A stretch of DNA of 18,784 nt, taken from the NCBI GenBank assembly GCA_934343915.1, contig CAKRIL010000049.1, positions 1 to 18,784 of the forward strand, read 5' to 3'. A program made the position numbers and the translations under genes. The notes under the pieces are model-generated. The model did no database searches. It was given only the letters and a program-made list of their open reading frames with translations, and was not told the origin of the DNA. The stretch comes from an uncultured Lachnospiraceae bacterium. GTDB taxonomy: Bacteria; Bacillota; Clostridia; Lachnospirales; Lachnospiraceae. The first letter of the stretch is position 1. Each line of letters starts with the position of its first letter. This document shows, piece after piece, positions 7,957 to 15,700 of this stretch.

Positions 7957-8480
7957 TTTCTTCCTCCTTCGCAAAAAGCAACATAGGTCATCGTGCTGTC
8001 ACCGATATTGAATGTATCATAATTCTTAAGCTCCACCACATTAGAAAGTATCCCTCCGTTGTACTCCACAAGACTTCCGTTCTCAGGCACAAGGAATGTT
8101 CTGTTGGACTTATTATCATGCACGATGCAGCAATGCTTGATTCTGCTGACCTTGTTGTCATTTCTGATTACGATATCCATGGAAAAATCTCTTCCGACAA
8201 AGTTCTGTCCTTGGAAAATTCTGTAATCGGTTCCCTTGTCAGGACCCTTGGTGCATACCAGCCAGCCCGTTATATATTCATTCTCATTGTTTTCAAATCT
8301 GCCTTCATCCTGTTCCTGCCGATTATCATACGGCTGCTTCCATTCAAATGCCACCGTCTTTCCTTCCTGCGAATCGGCTGTCCCGCCGCTTCTGCCCTGA
8401 GAGCCCGCATTGCAATACGGACATTCTATGAACTTTGCATTATCATACCAATGACCGCCCGTACACTGTACCATAGCCAT
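7941..8480 (-). CDS. Zinc-ribbon/FHA protein, short paralogue
   Basis: This 179-residue protein has the same plan as the one at 3228-3902 but a much shorter linker. C6, H10, C20 and C23 form a probable zinc site (C-x3-H-WYD-x-x-KF-x2-CPYC). K-T-V-A-F lies at 41-45. An FHA-like domain follows from about residue 70, with G-R and an S-R-I-K-H motif that carries one extra residue compared with SxxH. The expected Ser/Thr-Asn-Gly loop is not obvious (a P-E-N-G-S loop lies there), so ligand binding is uncertain. The ATG has GGAGG eight bases upstream. The end overlaps the VWA gene by 16 bases, suggesting coupled synthesis. An adaptor role in the kinase/FHA network is inferred; the zinc module could equally mediate protein contacts. 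Confidence 0.88.
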   Translation of the reverse strand: MAMVQCTGGHWYDNAKFIECPYCNAGSQGRSGGTADSQEGKTVAFEWKQPYDNRQEQDEGRFENNENEYITGWLVCTKGPDKGTDYRIFQGQNFVGRDFSMDIVIRNDNKVSRIKHCCIVHDNKSNRTFLVPENGSLVEYNGGILSNVVELKNYDTFNIGDSTMTYVAFCEGGRKWTED

Positions 8481-8506
8481 ATCTGATTCCTCCCTGGAAT
8501 AAATAA

Positions 8507-9436
8507 TTATTCTAAATTAAATTGAAGCTCTTCATTGGCAAGCCTCAGCCTTTCCCCCTGTATCAGAGGCACCTCGCATCCTGCCCCAAGCTCTTTGCCT
8601 CCCACATAAGTGTGGTTGGCAGAATCCAAGTCACGCATGTAGTATCCGCCATTGTGAAAAGCAATCATCGCGTGCCGTCTGCTGATTGCCGGATTCTCCG
8701 GAATGATATAATCGCCCTCCGTTCTCCCGATGGTAAATGGCAGACATCTTATATATATCCTCTCCCCGTTCGACAGCCTTGTTATAACAGGCTTTACGCT
8801 GCCTGCACACTGTTGTCTCCTTAACGGATCATAGACCCCTTCGTGCTGCACCGCTGCTCTCGCATCGGATTTTTCGATACTTGGCTTCTGTGCGCCCGCC
8901 CTTCTTATGAACTCCTCAAGGTCGAACATTGACATGTTCACGCCATGCCTGACTATATCCGCACATTCTTCTATAATTGAGCCATCCCCATCCGACAAAG
9001 TACACTTGGCACATATATCTGACAGCAGCCTGCGAAACGGCAGCTGAGAGTCGAAGCCCTGAACAGGAACACATATAAGCCACAGCTTCCTTTGAGCCGC
9101 CTCAATCATCACATACTTCACGGAAAATAATGCCATCCTGCTGCTTATATATCTGCGTTCCAACAACTTGAACAGACTCACGCACTGCCTGATAATATCG
9201 ATGAATTCCTCCCTGCTTATCGGATTCAACAAAAACTCCTCAATGGAAATCACCTTGCTCATGTCGTATATGAAGCTGAAGGAGGATTTCTTATATTCCG
9301 TGTCGAAGCTTAATAAGCCGTCAATGCCGTCCTTACTTATGGCATATGCCTCCCTCTCGCTTATCTGATATTGGCTTTTCACCTTAATACTCAGCTGTCT
9401 TGTGCGCTTATTAAGCTTCATCTTGTACTTAACCAT
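8507..9436 (-). CDS. DUF6382-like protein with C-terminal FHA domain
   Basis: The 309-residue product has an N-terminal domain of about 180 residues and an FHA domain at about 215-309, with I-G-R, S-R-R-H and S-A-N-H-T in place of S-T-N-G-T. From memory, the N-terminal part resembles DUF6382, found next to FHA domains in Clostridia. It also has the feel of the cytosolic pseudokinase domain of EssB/YukC: Y-D-M-S then an L-L-N-P turn, a helical Cys/Leu-rich segment, then a beta strand ending I-C-V-P. There is no membrane helix, so it is not a full EssB. The start is uncertain: ATG 9436 has GGAG six bases upstream; ATG 9448 and TTG 9466 lack convincing sites. It is placed between the T7SS core and the kinase block, which suits a linking role. 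Confidence 0.82.
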   Translation of the reverse strand: MVKYKMKLNKRTRQLSIKVKSQYQISEREAYAISKDGIDGLLSFDTEYKKSSFSFIYDMSKVISIEEFLLNPISREEFIDIIRQCVSLFKLLERRYISSRMALFSVKYVMIEAAQRKLWLICVPVQGFDSQLPFRRLLSDICAKCTLSDGDGSIIEECADIVRHGVNMSMFDLEEFIRRAGAQKPSIEKSDARAAVQHEGVYDPLRRQQCAGSVKPVITRLSNGERIYIRCLPFTIGRTEGDYIIPENPAISRRHAMIAFHNGGYYMRDLDSANHTYVGGKELGAGCEVPLIQGERLRLANEELQFNLE

Positions 9437-9492
9437 GTCAATCTCCATTCCGTCACAGTACGGCAACGTTGTTATTCAGAATACGCTCCGCA

Positions 9493-11790
9493 TTACATCA
9501 GCGGAGACATTGTAACCGTATCCGGATTAATAATCATTATCGCCTGATAAGCCTTATATTCCGTTCCTTCAATATAGACTACAAGCATCGTGCTTCCCTC
9601 TGCTATCGCCGTAACCAATCCGTTAGAATTAACCGTGGCAACCGAGGTATCCTGTACCGAATACTTCACATCCGCAATGGAATAGCCCTCAGGAAGTGTC
9701 TCAATACCTACCGTGTACTGTTCTCCCTGTGATAATGAGACACCAAGCTGTGACAATGAAATATACTTTCCTTCAATGATTGTACCGTCATCACTCTGTA
9801 TGCTTTCATCCTCCGCTGTCTCACTCTCTTCCTCATCAGCTTCGTCAAATGGTTTAAACTTCTTTGTACACAGCTCAAGCTTATATGCGTCACTTCCCCA
9901 TTTTGCGTTAGCAAACCCCTCAGCAAACTTAAAATCTTCTATATGTGCATGAAAAAATGAAGCATTTTTATCATTTAAAAATTCATGCGTTAATTTCAGC
10001 TCAATTTTTAGCAGTTTACTTATCTGCGATTCCTCCTTTAATTCTATTTTTAAAATACCATAAGCAATCAAATCCTGACATAGACTAAACTTCAGCTTAA
10101 CATCCGCCTCTGCAGATACATATTTTCCTCCTTGTTTTGCAGCAACACCCGCTATCGTTTCCCTTGAAGCACTAATCGACATGCTCATAATTGAATCCCC
10201 TATACCTCCCGGATAGCTGTCCAACGAAAGTGAATCAATAAGGTGTGTCTCTTCATCTACAAGATGCCATACACTTTTTGCTTTTACCCCTACTCCTCCG
10301 CTTATGTCAATGCCTATTAAGCTCTTTTTCATACCCATTGTGTACAATCCCAAACCAAATGGTATGGTGAGCTCTGCTTTTGCTTCGGGAACTAAATCCA
10401 CGTCATAGGTTCTATCATGTATATATCTTATGTTTCGGTTTTTGTATTCTACCCCCTGAGTATTTGATGATGTTATGACAATAGATATTTTACCCTCGAC
10501 TGTTAATTTGATATTTACATCAAATTTAACTTTTACAACACCAGCGGACAATAAATCAAAGCTTCCGACTTTTATTGTCTGCTCAACATAGTCTTCAGCA
10601 TCTTTATTTTCATTCACCTGCTCAAAAGCACTATTAAGAATATCTTTTATCCCATATGATTCTTTATCCTCATATGGTACAGCAACTAAATTTATAGGTT
10701 TCAAAGCTTCAGGCTTAAAAGAAAAAGTCCTTTTTTCATCATATCCAAACTTTAATCCAGCAGAATTAATTTTAAATCCTCTTATATCAATCTCCGAAGT
10801 GGCACTTATATTTGAGATCTCAAATTCTGATTCTATAAATAACTTCTTATTTCTTACTTTTACTTTAATTTTATTATCTTCACGCCCAAACTCTATTTCA
10901 TAATCACCGTATGTGATCTTTGCAGAAACTTTATCCGTCATCTGCATCAAACTCATTCTCTGTGCAGACATTGCCGTATCATTTCCGCCAATCCTGTTGC
11001 CATACGCATCATAGAGCACCATATTGTCCACACTAGGTATAATGGTCTCCTGAACCAGCATATTCTCAACCACATCCGTTATGAACAGGTCCTCATCGCT
11101 GTTCTCAATATATATATTTCCGTCCTGCTCCGTAACCTTCTCTGCCTTGAATGCCTGTAAGCCATCCTCTCCGTTAATTACATACACATCCCCGGCAGCG
11201 ATATCTCCGGCTTCCTCACCGCTAAGCATTACCGTATTATTTTCAATCTTATAGTCCGTCACATCAGTAAGTTCTTTTACACTGTCAGCGAACTTAACTT
11301 CCTCTATCGGTGTATCATAAGTGCGGTTCGTCCATTTCTGCTGAACCTGTGCAAGCAATGCAACCGCATCATATGGTTCAATGATGTTATTTACCTGCTT
11401 TTTGTCTATTTTACAATCGAAGTTAGCCAGTGCATAATCGAGCTTCTCCTCAGAGGTCATTGTATAAGCCCTGAATACACTCGCATTTACAAGTGTCATA
11501 AGCGCATCACACCATGTGAGTGCCTTGCTGACATCTATTTTCTGTGTCGTATCTATTACATCCCACTCCACCGCAATCTGCACGGCATCAAAATATATAT
11601 TGCTTTCAGATACATTATCAAAGTACGGTGTATCCGAATTGTAGCTGTCCATGCCAAAAGAAGAATTCAGCATGACAAGCCATTCTCCCAATGATAATGT
11701 ACTCTGCTTCTTGGACGAACAGCCTCCAAGCGAAAGCATCGAAGACAGTGTAATCGTCATTATCAGCATAAAAGATAATATTCTCTTCAT
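9493..11790 (-). CDS. Large surface lipoprotein, SLH-like N-terminus and Ig-like (Big_2) C-terminus
   Basis: The 765-residue protein starts with a lipoprotein signal (lipobox L-G-G-C, Cys at 24). Residues about 30-130 resemble an S-layer-homology-type repeat: L-x-x-G-E-W-L, a Y-F-D-N-V turn, then Y-F-D-A-V-Q-I-A and a W-D-V-I-D turn. The middle, about 280-620, is predicted beta-rich from alternating polar and hydrophobic residues and matches nothing I recognise. An acidic spacer (E/D/S-rich, about 650-672) leads to a C-terminal Ig-like domain with T-S-V-A-T-V-N-S-N-G-L-V, typical of Big_2. It should sit outside the membrane, perhaps contacting the wall or secreted WXG100 proteins. GGAGG lies ten bases before the ATG. 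The middle is clearly more A+T-rich than its flanks, suggesting a domain of different origin. Confidence 0.88.
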   Translation of the reverse strand: MKRILSFMLIMTITLSSMLSLGGCSSKKQSTLSLGEWLVMLNSSFGMDSYNSDTPYFDNVSESNIYFDAVQIAVEWDVIDTTQKIDVSKALTWCDALMTLVNASVFRAYTMTSEEKLDYALANFDCKIDKKQVNNIIEPYDAVALLAQVQQKWTNRTYDTPIEEVKFADSVKELTDVTDYKIENNTVMLSGEEAGDIAAGDVYVINGEDGLQAFKAEKVTEQDGNIYIENSDEDLFITDVVENMLVQETIIPSVDNMVLYDAYGNRIGGNDTAMSAQRMSLMQMTDKVSAKITYGDYEIEFGREDNKIKVKVRNKKLFIESEFEISNISATSEIDIRGFKINSAGLKFGYDEKRTFSFKPEALKPINLVAVPYEDKESYGIKDILNSAFEQVNENKDAEDYVEQTIKVGSFDLLSAGVVKVKFDVNIKLTVEGKISIVITSSNTQGVEYKNRNIRYIHDRTYDVDLVPEAKAELTIPFGLGLYTMGMKKSLIGIDISGGVGVKAKSVWHLVDEETHLIDSLSLDSYPGGIGDSIMSMSISASRETIAGVAAKQGGKYVSAEADVKLKFSLCQDLIAYGILKIELKEESQISKLLKIELKLTHEFLNDKNASFFHAHIEDFKFAEGFANAKWGSDAYKLELCTKKFKPFDEADEEESETAEDESIQSDDGTIIEGKYISLSQLGVSLSQGEQYTVGIETLPEGYSIADVKYSVQDTSVATVNSNGLVTAIAEGSTMLVVYIEGTEYKAYQAIMIINPDTVTMSPLM
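9930..10930 (-). other. A+T-rich block inside the lipoprotein gene
   Basis: Codons for about residues 287-620 of the lipoprotein use many more A/T-ending triplets than the rest of the window; for example 10501-10560 is roughly 28 percent G+C by eye, against the mid-forties in neighbouring genes. The reading frame is uninterrupted. The limits are approximate. This looks like a module acquired or evolving separately from its flanks. Confidence 0.55.
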
Positions 11791-11831
11791 AAGTTATGTT
11801 CCTCCAAGCTTCATCATTATTAGTCATCAAT

Positions 11832-11865
11832 TTCATGCAGCAGACATTTTTGTCTGCCGCATGAA
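11832..11865 (-). other. Long stem-loop between the WXG100 pair and the lipoprotein gene
   Basis: On the minus strand TTCATGCGGCAGACA pairs with TGTCTGCTGCATGAA across an AAAA loop: a 15-bp stem with a single G-U wobble. It lies 12 bases after the stop of the second WXG100 gene. No U-run follows, so it is not a textbook intrinsic terminator, although it is strong enough to cause partial termination or to block 3'-exonucleases. It probably lets the upstream WXG100 messages accumulate above the downstream genes. Confidence 0.65.
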
Positions 11866-11877
11866 GTTATCACAGTC

Positions 11878-12177
11878 TTACTTAAATGCACCTGCATTAT
11901 TCTGTATTGATGTCTCGGTTACATCGTAGCTCTGTGCCGTATTAACAAGGAACTTTGCATACGATTCAACTACCGTCTTATACTCCTCGAATCTCGGCTT
12001 AAGCGCATTCATTGCTGCTCTTATATCTGTTGCCGCATCACTTCTCCATGTGGATTCCAAGTCATTCATTGTCTTGTTGATGTCAGCGAGCTTTCCGTCC
12101 ATTGTAGTATTGATTGTGCGAACCTTCTCTGCCGTATCAAGCAGCACTTGGGTCGATACCTTAATCTCATCTGCCAT
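11878..12177 (-). CDS. WXG100-family protein, copy 2 (W-R-S turn, YxxxE tail)
   Basis: This 99-residue, Cys-free, helical protein has the size and helix-turn-helix pattern of EsxA/YukE proteins, the small T7SS substrates. The turn at 44-46 reads W-R-S, keeping the Trp but not the Gly of W-x-G. The C-terminal part contains Y-D-V-T-E at 84-88, matching the YxxxD/E secretion signal. It is 13 bases downstream of copy 1, with an excellent RBS (AAGGAGGG, seven bases from ATG), suggesting high-level, balanced expression. It aligns without gaps to copy 1 at both signature sites, so the two may form a heterodimer. A strong stem-loop follows the gene. Confidence 0.92.
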   Translation of the reverse strand: MADEIKVSTQVLLDTAEKVRTINTTMDGKLADINKTMNDLESTWRSDAATDIRAAMNALKPRFEEYKTVVESYAKFLVNTAQSYDVTETSIQNNAGAFK

Positions 12178-12190
12178 GATGTTTCCCTCC

Positions 12191-12493
12191 TTAATTTACA
12201 AGCTTCTTTGCCTCAGCAGTAACAGTGTCCTGTGTATTGCGGTATGTTTTTGCACTCTTTCTTAAGAAATCCGCATAGTTAAGCATAAGAGTCTTCATCT
12301 TCTCGAAGTCATCCTTGAACCCTGCAATCTGGTCGGTGAATGCCTTATAATCCTTGCCGCTGTATGTAGCTGCCAGTGCACCTGTCTCCTGATAAAGTGC
12401 ATCATACTGAGACTTGTAATCAGCCGCAAGTCCTTCAATCTTGCCTGCTGCTGTCTCAAGGTACTCAGGTGTAACCTGAATTACTCTTGCCAT
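12191..12493 (-). CDS. WXG100-family protein, copy 1 (Y-S-G turn)
   Basis: This 100-residue, Cys- and Trp-free helical protein belongs to the WXG100 superfamily by length, position next to EssC/YukD and internal pattern. The turn at 44-46 reads Y-S-G: the Gly is kept but the Trp is replaced by Tyr. In the tail, Y84 is followed by R-N-T-Q, so the acidic residue of YxxxD/E is replaced by Gln at 88, with an Asp one position later. The start has AAGGAGG eight bases upstream and lies 23 bases after the YukD-like gene. It is probably exported by EssC alone or as a partner of copy 2, which carries the more complete export signal. Confidence 0.92.
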   Translation of the reverse strand: MARVIQVTPEYLETAAGKIEGLAADYKSQYDALYQETGALAATYSGKDYKAFTDQIAGFKDDFEKMKTLMLNYADFLRKSAKTYRNTQDTVTAEAKKLVN

Positions 12494-12516
12494 GTTAGTT
12501 ACCTCCTTAGGTTAAT

Positions 12517-12768
12517 TTATATCAACATCAGCTGTGAGCCGTTATGTATGCCAAGCTCACACACTGATTTGTTAATATCTACAATGGAACCGTCGTCCCT
12601 GTAACAAAAGGTCGTATCTTCACTCGCAATAAAGCGTCCGTCGGACAGCTCCGTGACAGCCCTCTCCACAAGCTCCAATACCTCCCTCATCTGACTCAGT
12701 GGTGGAAACAGCATATCAAATGAGCGTTCCAGTGCCGGAACATATATACGAATCAATATTTTATCCAT
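12517..12768 (-). CDS. yukD: YukD/EsaB ubiquitin-like T7SS protein
   Basis: This 83-residue protein has the beta-grasp pattern of the YukD/EsaB family: strand I-L-I-R-I-Y-V-P, strand S-F-D-M-L-F-P, a long helix (about 24-41), then short strands ending S-Q-L-M-L-I at the C-terminus with no diglycine tail. EsaB/YukD is a small cytosolic regulator or component of T7SSb machines. It begins three bases after the EssC stop, and its GGAGG site lies within the last EssC codons, so translation is probably coupled. Identity rests on fold pattern, size and position between essC and the WXG100 genes. Confidence 0.88.
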   Translation of the reverse strand: MDKILIRIYVPALERSFDMLFPPLSQMREVLELVERAVTELSDGRFIASEDTTFCYRDDGSIVDINKSVCELGIHNGSQLMLI

Positions 12769-12771
12769 CTT

Positions 12772-15700
12772 CTATGCCTCCTCCGTCGATGAGATAAGCT
12801 TTACAAGCTCTGTTCTGCCGCGATATACGAGGTAGCCGAAGCCCTCCTCAACCTCCGCATACAGGTCGGAGGTCAGCTTGCTTATCCTGTATATGTTCTG
12901 GTCTGCTATTCCATCGCCTATCCACACTCCGTCAGCTCCATTAAGCTGTCTCCTATACCAGCCGTCATACATATATGTACTGATTCCCGCTGCCGTATCA
13001 ACTGCGATTATATGCAGCTTATATTCAGCCTCAGCCTTCTCCATAAGTACCCGAAGCTTATCCTTCGCATCATCACCGAGCTTGGAAAACAGCTTATTAA
13101 GACCAACCATCACATATACGACAGTCTCATACTTCTCAAGAACACTCTGTTCAAGCCCTGAATCCTTATAGACGTTGTTGCGCTCAACCATCTCGGAAAA
13201 CAGCTCCCTTACATACTGCTCATAATTTCCCGTGATGACCTCAACACCTCCCGCCTCCACATTACAGAGCTTCTCAGCGTCAAATACTTTTACCCTGCAC
13301 ACGGCTGACAACAGCTTAATAAGCTCCTCTGTAAACGGTACCGTATCGTACATTTCCTGTGCCGTAATCGTATACATTACCCTGCTCTCGATATTGATAA
13401 CAGCCGGTTTAAGTGTTCTTCTGACAACACCAGCAGGAAGGCTCTTAAGCGAATAGCCGCTGCCGGCAAAGTACCCTGCATCAACCCTGTCCGGAAGCAT
13501 CGGAATAGATCCTGCGTACACGACAGCCTTGTCACTAAGCTCTCTGACATACAGCCTCAGAGCCTCCTGCATATCCTCTGACCTAATACAGTACGCCGTC
13601 TGGAATTCATATACCCTGTCAAGCAGCACAAGTCCTCTTCCCTTGTACTTTGAAGGGACAAGTCCGTCCGTCTTTCCCATGATAACCGGATAATCCGTGG
13701 CATCATTGAGCTGCATCGTATATATCATCTTAAAGTTCTGTAAAAGCTTATATCTTATTGCATTGGTACTTCCTGCCGTAACCACGAAGTATATTCCGAA
13801 CTTCACGCAGTCTCTTGTTATAAGTTCAAAGACCTCCTGCATATCCTCATACTGCTCGGCAAAGCCCGAATAGTTGTTAAGAATCACAACAATGTTCGGA
13901 AGTGTGCTGCCGCTGTTCTTACAGTATCCCGCATAGTCACCGCCATATTCCGCGAACAGTGCCTTTCTTGTCTCAATCTCACGATTGAGCAGCTTTAAAA
14001 GATTAGTAAGCTTCTCTTCATCCGCCGACAGTACGACTCCGCCTACCTGAGGTGCCTTCTCGAACACCTTGAGTGTTTCAGAGCCAAAGTCCATAATATA
14101 CAGGTTGACCTCATCAGCACTGTGATGTCTTATAAGCGAATAGCACAGGGTTGTAACAAACGTCGTCTTTCCGTTTCCTGCCGAACCGTACACAAGGCAG
14201 TTTCCTTCCCTGCTCAACGGAACCGTGAGTATACCCTGCTTCTGGTTGAACGGGTCGTCATATTCACCTATGACAGGCTCCAGTATATTTCCACCCGCTG
14301 TATAGCCATACCTGTCCTCAAGCTCATTTATGTATATGTCCTTCTTAAGAGGCGGAAGCCACAGCGGTCTCACCGATATATTCTCTTCCTTAGCAAGCTC
14401 CGACAGATATCTGACTATCGAGACAAGCTGCTTTACCTTGGAGCCGTTGTCCTTCTTTTTCTGAGGCTTCACGTTCATAACGACTCTTCCGAGATTGTCT
14501 ATTACCTGGACACTTCTGTCGATTGACCTTTCCACGGTCTCCGTCGGAACATATTCTGCGCCGCACCATGCCGACTGTCCGAGTGCAAACAGTTCATCAT
14601 AGCCAACCTGAAGATAGAATCTTCCGGTCTGTGTAAGTGCTGCCGCATCCGGGCGCTTAATCATCTCCTGACTGTCGGACTTATCCTGAACCTTAAGACA
14701 TACCCTGAACTTGCTGTTGCTCCATATCTGGTCATCAACAACACCGCTCGGCTTCTGTGTGGCAAGAATGAGATGCACGCCAAGGCTTCGTCCGATTCGG
14801 GCCGCACTGATAAGCTGCTGCATGAATTCCGGTTGCTGCGACTTAAGCTCAGCGAACTCATCCGATATAATGAACAGATGTGGAACCGGTTCACTCACAA
14901 GCTTGTCCCTGTATAGCTGCTGGTACTTATATATATCCATTGTTCCTTCGTTGGATATCTTTCTCGCCTCATTGAATACAGCCTGTCTTCTTCTTAGCTC
15001 ACTCTGAATTGATACCAGTGAACGCTTGACCTCCGAGCCGTCAAGATTGGTTATAGTTCCTGCAAGATGAGGAAGCTTGATTCCTCTGTCCGAATCCTCG
15101 AAGGCTCCTGTCATTCCGCCGCCCTTGTAATCTATGAGCACGAATGCAACCTCATCAGGGTGATAGTTGACTGCAAGCGAGAGTATGTATGTGATGATGA
15201 ACTCCGACTTACCTGAACCCGTCATACCTGCGACAAGACCATGCGGTCCATGGAACTTCTCATGCAGGTCAAGATTGAAGATTTCCCCGTTCTCATCAAT
15301 TCCGACAGGTGTCTTTAGTGAAATCGTAGGGTTATTCTCCTTCCACCTTGTAAGCGAATTGAGGTGCTCTATCTTACTTACATTGAACATTTCCAAAAAT
15401 GTGAGCATATTAGGCATTGAATATGCCGTTCTCTGCTCATCAAGCTCAATATCAGCAATCCTTTGGGATACCTTGTCAAGCACTGCCGTGTCAAAGCTGT
15501 CATGTCTGAATCCCACATATTTTCCCGTATTGTCTTCACGGTCATATATTCTGCTGTCACCGCCGTCAGCAGCTATCACAAGCTTGGTCTCCTTCGGCAG
15601 CAGCTTAAGTTCCTTCTCGGCAAATATTACGCTGAAGCTTCCGTCAGCCTCACTCTGTGTCAGCTTCTGCAATGCACTGCTCTTCTCATAGAGCTTCTTA

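Noticed and set aside
7957..7974. TTG start six codons upstream for the VWA protein.
   Set aside because: The codons between TTG and the ATG contain the AAGGAGG ribosome binding site of the ATG start at 7956.
8486..8500. Inverted repeat ATTCC/GGAAT around the RBS of the short zinc-ribbon gene.
   Set aside because: A 5-bp stem this rich in A/T is weak and expected by chance; not enough to claim translational control.
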